Of a stretch of 42,385 bases of DNA, positions 1-8,413 are shown piece after piece (position 1 is the stretch's first letter; every line of letters begins with the position of its first letter). The stretch covers positions 1-42,385 of the forward strand of contig JAFTDQ010000011.1 in assembly GCA_017454075.1 (NCBI GenBank), given 5' to 3'. Source of the stretch: Clostridia bacterium. GTDB taxonomy: Bacteria; Bacillota_A; Clostridia; Oscillospirales; CAG-272. A program made the translations under genes and the position numbers. The notes beneath the pieces are model-generated. The model worked only from the letters and a program-made list of their open reading frames with translations, was not told the origin of the DNA and ran no database searches.

Positions 1-1217
1 ATTTCTGCCGTACAAACGGGACGGGGATCTACGGAGAACCCGACGACGGGGAGCGTTTCGCGTTTTTTTCGCGCGCGGTCATCGAGTCGTTTTCACGCCT
101 CGGCTTTCTCCCTGACGTTGTGCACTGCAACGACTGGCATACCGCGCTTCTGCCTGTGTTTCTTCGCGAGTTTTATCCGCAGTACGACGGTATAAAAACG
201 CTTTTCACGATACATAATATCGAATATCAGGGCGTGATGCCCATGGAATTCGCCGGAGACGTCGCCGGGCTCGGCGAAGGAGCGACGGCCGATCTTGAGT
301 GGGGCGGCTGTCTCAACCTGATGAAGGGAGCGATCGTACGTTCCGACTGCCTGACTACCGTGTCGAGAACCTACGCCGGGGAGATCTTATATGAATACTA
401 TTCACACGGCCTGCACCGGATTCTATCGGAAAACAGGGCAAAGCTGCGCGGAGTCGTCAACGGAATAGACACGGAGACGTACGATCCGGCGACCGACCCG
501 TTCATCCGGGAAAATTATTCGGCCGCGGACATGAGCGGGAAAGCCGCCGACAAAAGATTCCTTCAGGAAAAGCTCGGACTCCGGACGGACGACGACCTGC
601 CGCTTATAGGTATGGTAACGCGGCTCGCCGGGCACAAGGGTATCGATCTCCTCGAAAGAGTTATCGACGAAATCGCCGGGCTCGGTATCCAGCTCGCGGT
701 CCTCGGGACGGGTGAGCAGAGATACGAGGAAATGCTCCGTCAGGCGGAGAAACGCCATCCCGATATGATCTCCGCTTCGATCACCTTCTCCCCGGAGCTC
801 GCGTCTCAGATCTACGCGGGCTGCGACGTTTTCCTCATGCCGTCAGAAAGCGAGCCCTGCGGGCTTTCACAGATGGTCGCCATGCGTTACGGAGCGGTTC
901 CCGTCGTCAGGGAGACCGGGGGGCTGAAAGACACCGTTCCGGCGTACAGGATGCTTGAAAAAACCGGCCGCGGCTTTACGTTCTGGGAGTACAACGCCCA
1001 CGAAATGCTCGGCGCGGTTAAGCGCTGCACGGCTTTCTACCGTTACGAGAGAGACAATTTCAGAAATCTTCAGAAAAACAACATGCTTTGCGATTTTTCC
1101 TGGGGAGCGTCTGAAAAAGAATACGAGGAGATCTACGAGGGTCTCGCGGGAAAGCGCGGAGAGCTCCGGTCAGGGAAGAAACCGGCGTCTTCCCCGAAAA
1201 TCCCGAATAACCGGTAA
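1..1217 (+). CDS. glgA: Glycogen synthase (ADP-glucose type), 5'-truncated by the window edge
   Basis: Transfers glucose from ADP-glucose to the growing end of a glycogen chain in the cytoplasm (GT5 family). The reading frame is already open at base 3 and reads ERFAFFSRAVIE, then DVVHCNDWHTALLP, a hallmark of the GlgA N-terminal Rossmann domain. The GTG at 120 is therefore an internal Val codon and not the start. The C-terminal domain has IGMVTRLAGHKGIDL and EPCGLSQMVAMRYGAVPVV (donor-binding and catalytic Glu region). I infer that roughly the first 80-90 residues, including the KTGGL-type loop, lie outside the window. The stop is followed after 44 bp by glgP, so the two are probably one glycogen operon. 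Confidence 0.96.
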   Translation, partial: FCRTNGTGIYGEPDDGERFAFFSRAVIESFSRLGFLPDVVHCNDWHTALLPVFLREFYPQYDGIKTLFTIHNIEYQGVMPMEFAGDVAGLGEGATADLEWGGCLNLMKGAIVRSDCLTTVSRTYAGEILYEYYSHGLHRILSENRAKLRGVVNGIDTETYDPATDPFIRENYSAADMSGKAADKRFLQEKLGLRTDDDLPLIGMVTRLAGHKGIDLLERVIDEIAGLGIQLAVLGTGEQRYEEMLRQAEKRHPDMISASITFSPELASQIYAGCDVFLMPSESEPCGLSQMVAMRYGAVPVVRETGGLKDTVPAYRMLEKTGRGFTFWEYNAHEMLGAVKRCTAFYRYERDNFRNLQKNNMLCDFSWGASEKEYEEIYEGLAGKRGELRSGKKPASSPKIPNNR

Positions 1218-1261
1218 AAATCTTTTCTTTGGCGGATTTCGGATGAAACCGCATACAGTTT

Positions 1262-3664
1262 ATGAGCAACAGTCAATTCGGAACAAAAATATCTGAGGCG
1301 TGCGTACGGAATTTCGGATGCACGCTTGAACAGGCGACGGATACGGAGGCGTACCGTTCCCTCTGTATAGCTGTGCGCGACGCTCTCGTTGAGAAGAATC
1401 ACGAGTTCAGGCGCGCGCTCCGCGAAAGAAACGCCAAACGCGTTTATTATATGTCGATGGAATTCCTCGTCGGCACGTCCCTGAGGAACAATCTCTTCAA
1501 TCTCGGACTGACGGAAGAGGCGGCCGAGACCCTGAGACAGGCAGGCAAGACGCTCGACGATATTATCGGGATCGAGCCGGACGCCGGACTCGGGAACGGA
1601 GGTCTCGGGCGGCTCGCTTCATGTTATATGGACGCGGCTTCTTCGCTCGGGATTTCCTGCACGGGCTTTTCGATCAAATACGAGTTCGGTATTTTCAGGC
1701 AGAAGATCGAAAACGGATGGCAGACTGAGCTCCCCGACGAGTGGCTCCCGCTCGGCGGCGTGTGGCTGATACCGAGGAGGGACGACTCGAAAGAGGTGCG
1801 CTTCGGCGGGAAGACGGACGGCTATTTCGATTTCGAAGGGCATTATCACGCGAGACACACGGGATATTCGACCGTCATCGCGATACCGTACGACATGTAC
1901 ATATCCGGCTACGGCGGAGCGGTGAACAAGCTCACGCTCTGGGAAGCGAAAAGCAACTCGTCCATCGACATGGCTGCGTTTGCCAGGGGAGATTACGCAA
2001 AAGCTCTCGAGCAGGAGATGAACGCCGAGGTCATAAGCAAGGTCCTTTATCCCGCCGACAACCACGTCGAAGGAAAACGCCTTCGCCTTCGTCAGCAGTA
2101 TTTTTTCGTTTCGGCGTCGGTCCAGCAGATAATAAGCGACCATCTCGGAAGAGGAGATTCTCTTGACGCCCTTCCCGAAAAGGTCTCGATTCATATAAAC
2201 GACACGCACCCGGCGCTTTGCGTACCGGAGCTTATGCGTATCCTTCTTGACGAATACGGTTTCGGATGGGAAAAGGCGTGGGATATAACCTGCCGCACGC
2301 TTTCGTACACCAATCACACTGTTATGAGCGAGGCGCTCGAGCACTGGTCTGAAACCCTGTTCAGCGAGCAGCTGCCGAGGATCTACCAGATAGTCTGCGA
2401 GATCAACAGACGGCTCGTTTCCTCTCTGAAAACGGTTTACGGGGATGACAGGGCAAAGATCGACTATATGTCGGTGATCTCGGGCGGAGAGGTGCGCATG
2501 GCGAATCTCTGCCTCGCCTGCTGCCATAAAATCAACGGAGTCTCGAAACTTCACAGCAAAATACTTGTCGAAAGCGTCTTCCGTGATTACGCCGTCATGG
2601 ACAGGGAGCGCTTTACGAACGTCACGAACGGGATCGCCTACCGCCGCTGGCTCTGTCAGGCAAATCCCGGGCTTACCGCATTTCTCAGGGAATGCATAGG
2701 CGACGATTTTATGAGGGATTCACGTGCTCTCGAAAAGCTCCTTTCATTCAGAGGCGACCGCGGAGCGGCGGACAGACTGGCGGAGATCAAAGCTGACAAC
2801 AAAAAACGGCTGGCCGCTTATATTTCAGAGCACAACGGCGTCGCCGTCGACACGTCGGCGATATTTGACGTCCAGGTGAAACGTCTGCACGAATATAAAA
2901 GACAGCTTCTCAACGTCCTTCAGATCCTGAGGATGTATCTGCGCCTGAAAAACGATCCGGGATATGAAATGCCGCCGAGGGTGTTCGTTTTCGCCGCCAA
3001 GGCGTCTACCGGATACGATATGGCCAAACAGATCATCCGTCTTATATGCGAGGTGTCGAAACTTCTCGGCTCCGATCCCGCCGTTTCAGACCGGCTCCGC
3101 GTCGTGTTCGCCGAGGATTACCGCGTGTCGCTTGCCGAGATCATTATCCCCGCAGCCGACATTTCGGAGCAGATCTCAGTCGCCGGCAAAGAGGCCTCCG
3201 GCACCGGAAACATGAAGCTCATGATAAACGGCGCCGTGACCGTCGGCACGCTTGACGGAGCGAACGTCGAGATCCTCGAACAGGTAGGAAAGGAAAATAT
3301 GTTCCTTTTCGGAATGACGGCGGACGAAGTCGAGGACCTCTGGAGAAGAGGATACAATCCGAGAGATTTCGTGGAGCGGGATCAGGAGCTCGGAGAGGTC
3401 GTTTCTTTCCTCATGAAAGGCATTAACGGCGTCAGATTCGACGGCATTCTTCATTCTCTGCTCGAGGGCGGATACGCGCCTCCCGACCCGTATATGTCGT
3501 TCGCGGATTTCAGGGACTACTGCCGCGCACAGGACGATATATCGGCGGTCTATCCCGACAGATACCGCTTTGCCGACATGTCGCTGACCAACATAGCGAA
3601 GGCGGGGCTGTTTTCGGCCGACCGCGCGATAAGGGAATACGCGGATAATATCTGGCATGTCTGA
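1262..3664 (+). CDS. glgP: Glycogen/starch phosphorylase
   Basis: Phosphorolyses alpha-1,4-glucan ends to glucose-1-phosphate, using pyridoxal phosphate (GT35 family). At 800 aa it has the usual full length for bacterial GlgP. The PLP site motif EASGTGNMKLMINGA is present with the Schiff-base lysine at about K652. The family signatures YYMSMEFLVGTSLRNN and DAGLGNGGLGRLASCYMD are also present, the latter near residue 105. The ATG at 1262 begins MSNSQFGTKI; the ribosome site is weak. The gene lies between glgA and a GH13 enzyme and overlaps the latter by 8 bp, so phosphorylase and amylase are probably translationally coupled. The presence of both synthase and phosphorylase implies a complete storage glycogen cycle. 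Confidence 0.97.
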   Translation: MSNSQFGTKISEACVRNFGCTLEQATDTEAYRSLCIAVRDALVEKNHEFRRALRERNAKRVYYMSMEFLVGTSLRNNLFNLGLTEEAAETLRQAGKTLDDIIGIEPDAGLGNGGLGRLASCYMDAASSLGISCTGFSIKYEFGIFRQKIENGWQTELPDEWLPLGGVWLIPRRDDSKEVRFGGKTDGYFDFEGHYHARHTGYSTVIAIPYDMYISGYGGAVNKLTLWEAKSNSSIDMAAFARGDYAKALEQEMNAEVISKVLYPADNHVEGKRLRLRQQYFFVSASVQQIISDHLGRGDSLDALPEKVSIHINDTHPALCVPELMRILLDEYGFGWEKAWDITCRTLSYTNHTVMSEALEHWSETLFSEQLPRIYQIVCEINRRLVSSLKTVYGDDRAKIDYMSVISGGEVRMANLCLACCHKINGVSKLHSKILVESVFRDYAVMDRERFTNVTNGIAYRRWLCQANPGLTAFLRECIGDDFMRDSRALEKLLSFRGDRGAADRLAEIKADNKKRLAAYISEHNGVAVDTSAIFDVQVKRLHEYKRQLLNVLQILRMYLRLKNDPGYEMPPRVFVFAAKASTGYDMAKQIIRLICEVSKLLGSDPAVSDRLRVVFAEDYRVSLAEIIIPAADISEQISVAGKEASGTGNMKLMINGAVTVGTLDGANVEILEQVGKENMFLFGMTADEVEDLWRRGYNPRDFVERDQELGEVVSFLMKGINGVRFDGILHSLLEGGYAPPDPYMSFADFRDYCRAQDDISAVYPDRYRFADMSLTNIAKAGLFSADRAIREYADNIWHV

Positions 3665-5315
3665 CAGGATCCTTCACGACAGTTTTGACCGCTTTTACAG
3701 AACTCCCTTCGGGGCCGTTCCCGAGGGGAGCTCCGTAAACCTGCGGCTGAAAATCCCCGTTTCATGTCCCGTCACGGCCGTTTTTGCCGTGCTGGAAAGG
3801 GAAGGGGGATCCTCTTTCGATTATCCGATGAAGGAAGAGGACCGGGATGAACGCGGCGTGACCTTCGCGGTCTCTCTGAATCTGCCCGTCAGGGGACTGT
3901 ATTTTTACAGATTTTTTGTGGAACAGGAAGGGAACTCCTTCCGACTGTTCCGTCAGGGACTGCACGACACGAATATGGAGGCCGGCGAAAGGTGGCAGAT
4001 CACGTGCTTTCCGGCCGGTTTTTCTGTTCCGCGAAAGACTCGCGGGGCGGTGATGTATCAGATTTTCCCCGACAGGTTCGCGGTTTCGGGCGACGTCATT
4101 ACCGAAGGGAAAATCCCTCCCTTCCGCGTCCACGTTTCGCTCGAAGAGCCGCCCGACGTATCTCCGGACGAAAACGGGATATGGAACAAGGATTTCTACG
4201 GCGGCAATTTTGCGGGAATAAGGTCAAAGCTCGGTTATATCGCGGGACTCGGAGCTGACGTCATTTATCTTAATCCGATTTTTATGGCGAGGTCAAACCA
4301 CCGCTACGATACCGCAGATTATTTGAGACCCGACCCTATGCTCGGGACCGAGCGCGATTTTGCCGATCTGTGTTCCGACGCGAAAAAACTCGGGATTACC
4401 GTGATCCTTGACGGCGTTTTTTCGCATACCGGTTCGGATTCGGTTTATTTCAGGGACGCGGTCGGGAATCCCGACTCGCCGTACAGGGAATGGTATCAGT
4501 TCAGGAGATACCCGGACGATTACGAGTGCTGGTGGGATGTAAAAACGCTCCCCTGCGTAAACGAGCTTGTCCCGTCGTATCTCGATTTCACGGTGCGCGG
4601 CGAAAACTCGGTCGTAAGGAAGTGGATGGAGCTCGGCGCCGGGGGATTTCGTCTCGACGTCGCCGACGAGCTTCCGGACGGGTTCATATCGGCGCTCAGG
4701 GAGCGGGTCAGGGAGATAAACAGCGAGGCGCTCGTCATCGGCGAGGTCTGGGAAGACGCCTCAAACAAGATAAGTTACGGCAAAAGAAGGGGCTATTTCA
4801 CCGAAGGCGAGCTCGACGGAGTTATGAATTACCCGTTCAGAAAAGCCGTCGTCGGCTATGCGAAGGGAGAAATCCCGGCCGGCGCTTTTGCCGACGCGGT
4901 GATGAGTATTTACGAAAACTATCCTTTCGACGCGCTCCTTTCATCAATGGTCTTCCTGTCTTCCCACGACACCCCGAGAATCCGCACGGAGCTCGGCGGG
5001 GATCTCAGAAAGATCGAAACGGCGGTGGCCGTTCAGGCGTTCCTTCCCGGGATAATGAGCGTTTATTACGGAGACGAAAACGGGATGGAAGGCGGCCCCG
5101 ATCCCATGAACAGGTGCTTTTTCAGAGAGCCGCCGGACGGCGCCCCGATCCGGGAAATCTATCGGAAATATCTCCGTCTGAGAAAAGAAAATGCGGCGCT
5201 CCGCGAAGGGGAGCTTTTTATTGAAACCGAAGGGGACGATCTGACGATAACAAGAAAAACTGAAAGCGAAGCGGCGTCGCTGCGGATAACGGCTTCGGGA
5301 ATAGCGGTTGAATAA
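3657..5315 (+). CDS. Cytoplasmic GH13 alpha-amylase / neopullulanase-like glycoside hydrolase
   Basis: Hydrolyses alpha-1,4 (perhaps also alpha-1,6) glucan bonds. It has 552 aa and no signal peptide, so it probably acts on intracellular glycogen or imported maltodextrins. Residues ~1-120 form a beta-rich N-terminal domain as in neopullulanase/cyclomaltodextrinase relatives. The TIM barrel begins at MYQIFPDRFA. The catalytic triad is visible: nucleophile D334 in GFRLDVAD, acid/base E363 in VIGEVWED, and stabilising D438 in SSHDTPRI. VILDGVFSHTG is conserved region I. The start overlaps the glgP stop by 8 bp. Exact specificity (amylase, neopullulanase or maltogenic) cannot be told from sequence alone. 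Confidence 0.93.
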   Translation: MSDRILHDSFDRFYRTPFGAVPEGSSVNLRLKIPVSCPVTAVFAVLEREGGSSFDYPMKEEDRDERGVTFAVSLNLPVRGLYFYRFFVEQEGNSFRLFRQGLHDTNMEAGERWQITCFPAGFSVPRKTRGAVMYQIFPDRFAVSGDVITEGKIPPFRVHVSLEEPPDVSPDENGIWNKDFYGGNFAGIRSKLGYIAGLGADVIYLNPIFMARSNHRYDTADYLRPDPMLGTERDFADLCSDAKKLGITVILDGVFSHTGSDSVYFRDAVGNPDSPYREWYQFRRYPDDYECWWDVKTLPCVNELVPSYLDFTVRGENSVVRKWMELGAGGFRLDVADELPDGFISALRERVREINSEALVIGEVWEDASNKISYGKRRGYFTEGELDGVMNYPFRKAVVGYAKGEIPAGAFADAVMSIYENYPFDALLSSMVFLSSHDTPRIRTELGGDLRKIETAVAVQAFLPGIMSVYYGDENGMEGGPDPMNRCFFREPPDGAPIREIYRKYLRLRKENAALREGELFIETEGDDLTITRKTESEAASLRITASGIAVE

Positions 5316-5318
5316 AGC

Positions 5319-5370
5319 GGCGGCGGGTCGCTCGCCCGTCAGTCCGGGACTTCTTTTCTCTTTTTTTCGA
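5319..5370 (+). terminator. Possible weak terminator after the glycogen operon
   Basis: Directly after the amylase stop is a short GC hairpin (CGGG / CCCG at 5324-5338, loop of 7), followed about 15 nt later by a pyrimidine tract with a run of seven T (about 5362-5368). The stem and the T-tract are too far apart for a textbook intrinsic terminator. It may be leaky or coincidental. Confidence 0.3.
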
Positions 5371-5399
5371 TAAGACGCAAAAATACCCCGTTCCGACCG

Positions 5400-5428
5400 T
5401 TGACAAGTCACAGACAAAAATGTATAAT
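5400..5428 (+). promoter_or_regulatory. Perfect sigma-A promoter upstream of an RNA candidate and the RDD gene
   Basis: TTGACA at 5400-5405 and TATAAT at 5423-5428 are separated by exactly 17 bp, a full match to the housekeeping consensus. Transcription should start near 5435. A perfect promoter is unusual for an ordinary protein gene and is more typical of a highly expressed stable RNA. The next ATG in a plausible gene is not reached until 5594. Confidence 0.85.
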
Positions 5429-5434
5429 ATATTA

Positions 5435-5593
5435 AGTAAATGTCGAAACGTGTACCCTGGGGGATTCTCAAATGCCGCGTCATCTGATTTCCGTAAAGCC
5501 GAACATGAACGCATCCTTCCTTTGCCGCGTTTCCACGTGTTTTCACACCGTTTTTTGCGCCTTTCACCCGCTCTTCCGAAGCGGGTATTTTTT
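5435..5593 (+). ncRNA. Structured small RNA candidate (~158 nt), possibly 6S-like
   Basis: The stretch is bounded by a perfect promoter and an intrinsic terminator, holds no credible ORF, and is 158 nt long, within the usual 6S RNA size range. By hand I can pair the start of the RNA (GAAACGTG near 5444) with CGTGTTTTC near 5535-5543. GGGGGAT (about 5459) pairs with ATCCTTC (about 5514), and GCGTCAT with ATGAACGC further in. This leaves an asymmetric internal loop in the middle, as in 6S RNA, which mimics an open promoter and binds RNA polymerase. I see no SRP-RNA, tmRNA or RNase P signature. The identity is inference; a regulatory leader for the RDD gene is the main alternative. Confidence 0.5.
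5566..5593 (+). terminator. Intrinsic terminator of the small RNA candidate
   Basis: A perfect 7-bp stem ACCCGCT / AGCGGGT (5566-5572 and 5580-5586) with a 7-nt loop is followed immediately by A and six T. The T-run touches the ATG of the RDD gene at 5594. Termination here would separate the RNA from the RDD-transporter genes, and read-through would supply them. Confidence 0.75.
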
Positions 5594-6352
5594 ATGATTG
5601 ATCTGCAGAAATCCCCGGTCAGCAAGCGCCTGTTTGCTTTTCTGACGGATTTCATTCTTCTGACCATAGCGATCACCGGCGCTTATCTGCTTCTGTCGGA
5701 AATCACGGGCGTCGACGCTTACAGAAACAGGTATAATGAAATAGCTGAGAAATACGAGAAGGAGTTCGGGGTCACCTTCGGCCTGAGCGCCGAAGAGTAC
5801 GGCGAGCTCAGTCCCGAAGAACAGGAAAACTACAGGACCGCGGTCGACCGGATGAACGGCGACGAGGAGGCCAACAGGTCGATAAGGGATCTCTATCTGT
5901 CGGTCTTCGGCATTTTTGCCGCCGGGATAGTTGCGGCGTTCCTTATTCTTGATTTTGCCGTTCCGCTGATACTCGGGGACGGACGCTCTCTCGGAAAGAA
6001 ACTGTTCGGAATAGGAATCGTCAGAACGGGATTTATCCGCGTCTCGCCGTTTATCGTGTTTACGCGCAACGTGATCGGCAAGGGCGTTTTTGAGTTTCTT
6101 CTTCCGGTAATGATCGTAATATCGTCCGTCACCGGACTTACCGGCGTTTTCGGGATAGCGCTTCTCGCGGTTTTTGTGATCGCCGAGATCTTTTCTCTCG
6201 TAAAGAGCGGGGGCGGAAGATTCCTTCACGACGTTCTCGCCGACACCGTCGCCGTCGACTGGGAAAGCCAGAGGATATTCGGCAGCGAAGCGGAACGCGA
6301 CGAATATATAAAAGAACAGGAACGGCTCAGCCGTGAAAACGAAATATACTGA
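5594..6352 (+). CDS. RDD-family integral membrane protein
   Basis: 252 aa from the ATG at 5594. The family's Arg and Asp landmarks are visible in SKRLFAFLTDF at the N-terminus and in LHDVLADTVAVD near the C-terminus, with GRSLGKKLFGI between. Hydrophobic segments lie at about residues 10-30, 98-120, 155-180 and 185-205. A charged ~60-residue loop (YNEIAEKYEKEF and following) separates the first two and is larger than usual. The start lacks a Shine-Dalgarno site and sits directly on a terminator T-run, yet the N-terminus fits the family well. The open frame extends upstream to 5420, but that part looks non-coding. The molecular role of RDD proteins is poorly defined; some take part in ion transport. 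Confidence 0.8.
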   Translation: MIDLQKSPVSKRLFAFLTDFILLTIAITGAYLLLSEITGVDAYRNRYNEIAEKYEKEFGVTFGLSAEEYGELSPEEQENYRTAVDRMNGDEEANRSIRDLYLSVFGIFAAGIVAAFLILDFAVPLILGDGRSLGKKLFGIGIVRTGFIRVSPFIVFTRNVIGKGVFEFLLPVMIVISSVTGLTGVFGIALLAVFVIAEIFSLVKSGGGRFLHDVLADTVAVDWESQRIFGSEAERDEYIKEQERLSRENEIY

Positions 6353-6371
6353 CAAATCACAAGGAGCGGAT

Positions 6372-7463
6372 ATGAAAATAGTTCTTCAGAACCTGACAAA
6401 AACCTTCCCGAATCGCAATAAAAAAGGACCAGACGTGACCGCCGTCAGCAATCTCAACATAGAGATACAGGACGGCAGGCTGATCGGTCTTCTCGGGCCG
6501 TCGGGATGCGGAAAAAGCACGACGCTGTACATGATTTGCGGGCTTGAAAAGCCGACTTCCGGAAAGATCTTTTTCGGCGACAGCGACGTGACGGACCTCG
6601 AGCCGGAAAACAGGGGTGTCGGTCTCGTGTTCCAGAATTACGCGCTTTACCCTCACCTTACGGTCAGACAGAACATTATGTTTCCTCTGCAGAATCTCAA
6701 GGGAGCTGAAAGACCGTCGAAGGAAGAGATGCTCGACAGAACGCAGAAAGCCGCTCGTCTCGTCCAGATCGACGAACTCATGGACAGAAAACCGAACGAG
6801 CTTTCGGGCGGACAGCAGCAGAGGGTGGCGATCGCGAGAGCTCTCGTAAAGACCCCCCGCGTGCTCCTGCTTGACGAGCCGCTTTCAAACCTCGACGCGA
6901 GACTTCGCCTTCAGACCAGGGAGGAGATTAAGAGGATCCAGCGCGAAACCGGAGTCACCACGGTTTTCGTTACTCACGATCAGGAGGAGGCGATGAGCAT
7001 CTCCGACGAGATCGTCGTGATGAAGCTCGGCGTGGTCCAGCAGGTCGGCGCTCCGCAGGAGGTTTATGACAGCCCCGTCAATCTGTTTGTGGCAAAGTTC
7101 CTCGGAACGCCGCCAATCAACGTGTTTGACGGCAGGATCGAGGGAGGCGAGCTCTTCATAGGAGACGAAGCCGTGCTCGACATGCCGGGTGCGGAGGACC
7201 GCAGAGTGGTCGTCGGGATCAGACCCGAGGGATTCGTTCCCGATGAAAAAGGCCCGCTCGTATGCTCGCTCAAAAACGTGGAGGTGATGGGAAGGGACTG
7301 TTCGCTCGTCCTCGGTCACGAGGCGTCGCAGAATCCCGTCGTCAGGGCTATCGTGGATTCAGATATTACGGTCAGTCCGAGGGACGGAGAGATCAGATTC
7401 TTCCTTAAACCGAATAAAGTGTTCATTTTCGACGCCGAAACGGAAGAAAGAATTTATCGCTGA
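6372..7463 (+). CDS. Sugar-type ABC transporter ATPase (MalK/MsmX/UgpC family)
   Basis: Energises the importer encoded by the next genes. 363 aa from the ATG at 6372, which has AAGGAG 6 nt upstream; the frame opens earlier but this start matches the family N-terminus MKIVLQNLTKTF. Walker A is GPSGCGKST (residues 42-50), the ABC signature LSGGQQQR (144-151) and Walker B VLLLDEP (D168, E169). An H-loop follows in VFVTHDQEEA. The last ~120 residues form the TOBE/regulatory domain typical of MalK-like ATPases. This subfamily serves carbohydrate uptake-1 (CUT1) systems for oligosaccharides, polyols or glycerol-3-phosphate, so the exact substrate is open. It is followed by its permeases at very short spacing. 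Confidence 0.95.
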   Translation: MKIVLQNLTKTFPNRNKKGPDVTAVSNLNIEIQDGRLIGLLGPSGCGKSTTLYMICGLEKPTSGKIFFGDSDVTDLEPENRGVGLVFQNYALYPHLTVRQNIMFPLQNLKGAERPSKEEMLDRTQKAARLVQIDELMDRKPNELSGGQQQRVAIARALVKTPRVLLLDEPLSNLDARLRLQTREEIKRIQRETGVTTVFVTHDQEEAMSISDEIVVMKLGVVQQVGAPQEVYDSPVNLFVAKFLGTPPINVFDGRIEGGELFIGDEAVLDMPGAEDRRVVVGIRPEGFVPDEKGPLVCSLKNVEVMGRDCSLVLGHEASQNPVVRAIVDSDITVSPRDGEIRFFLKPNKVFIFDAETEERIYR

Positions 7464-7472
7464 GGAACCGTG

Positions 7473-8402
7473 ATGGACGAAAAGAAAAACAACAAAAAAG
7501 CGTGGCTGTACCTCGCTCCCGCGATAGTTCTGCTTCTGATATTCTCGTTTTATCCGCTTGTCAACACCTTCAGAATGGCGTTCCTCAACGGATATAACGG
7601 GCTTGCTGTCGTCGGCGGAGAGGATTTCACCATCGGTATAGACAATTTCAAAACCGTCATCGAAAACGTCGATTTCAACCAGTATCTTAAAAACACGGTC
7701 CTGCTCTGCGTCATAACCGTCCCGATCTCAACGACGCTGGCGCTTCTCATAGCCGTTGCGCTGAACTCGATAAAGGCGTTTCAGAAATTATTCCAGACGG
7801 TGTTTTTCCTCCCGTACGTGACGAACTCCATAGCCATCGGCATGGTGTTCAACGCGATGTTCACCCAGGTCCGGGTCGGAGATCTGGTACAGACCTACGG
7901 AATAATAAACAACATCCTCAATCTGTTCGGAGCGAGCCCGATAAACTTCGTAAACAACGGCTCCACCTGGGGCGCGAATATGTTCGTGGTCTGCACGTAT
8001 ATCGTGTGGCACGCGCTTCCGTTCAAGATTCTCGTCCTTCTCGGCGGACTGCAGAACGTGAACAAGCAGTACTACGACGCCGCTAAAATCGACGGCACGT
8101 CGAAGGTCAGAACGTTTTTCAGAATAACCATTCCGCTGGTTTCTCCGATGCTCGCTTACGTCATCATAACGTCGTTTATCGGCGGATTCAAAGAGTATTC
8201 GAGCATCGTCGGTATATTCGGCGAGACGATGGGACCCGCCGGATCCGCAGGACAGATGAACACGATCGTCGGTTACGTTTACAATATGCTTCCGAAGAGC
8301 AATCTCGGGAACGCGTCGGCAGCTTCCCTCATTCTCTTTGCCATCATACTGGTCGTGACGGCGATAAACGGATACGTCAGCAAGAAGAAAGTGCATTACT
8401 GA
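7473..8402 (+). CDS. ABC sugar-type permease, MalF/UgpA family
   Basis: 309 aa, six predicted membrane helices. The N-terminus KKAWLYLAPAIVLLLIFSFYP is typical of CUT1 permease 1. The EAA loop that docks on the ATPase reads AAKIDGTSKVRTFFRITIPL. I start at the ATG at 7473, preceded by GAGGAA overlapping the stop of the ATPase gene; a GTG lies one codon earlier. It forms the membrane channel with the next gene. No substrate can be inferred from the sequence itself. Confidence 0.94.
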   Translation: MDEKKNNKKAWLYLAPAIVLLLIFSFYPLVNTFRMAFLNGYNGLAVVGGEDFTIGIDNFKTVIENVDFNQYLKNTVLLCVITVPISTTLALLIAVALNSIKAFQKLFQTVFFLPYVTNSIAIGMVFNAMFTQVRVGDLVQTYGIINNILNLFGASPINFVNNGSTWGANMFVVCTYIVWHALPFKILVLLGGLQNVNKQYYDAAKIDGTSKVRTFFRITIPLVSPMLAYVIITSFIGGFKEYSSIVGIFGETMGPAGSAGQMNTIVGYVYNMLPKSNLGNASAASLILFAIILVVTAINGYVSKKKVHY

Positions 8403-8413
8403 GGTTGAGTGAC

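Noticed and set aside
120..1217. GTG at 120 as the start of glycogen synthase
   Set aside because: The frame is open to base 3 and codes for conserved GlgA sequence before 120, so this is an internal Val codon of a gene cut by the window edge.
5420..5593. Upstream extension of the RDD protein from an ATG at 5420
   Set aside because: It overlaps the -10 box itself and the terminator hairpin, and the translated part does not resemble any RDD N-terminus.
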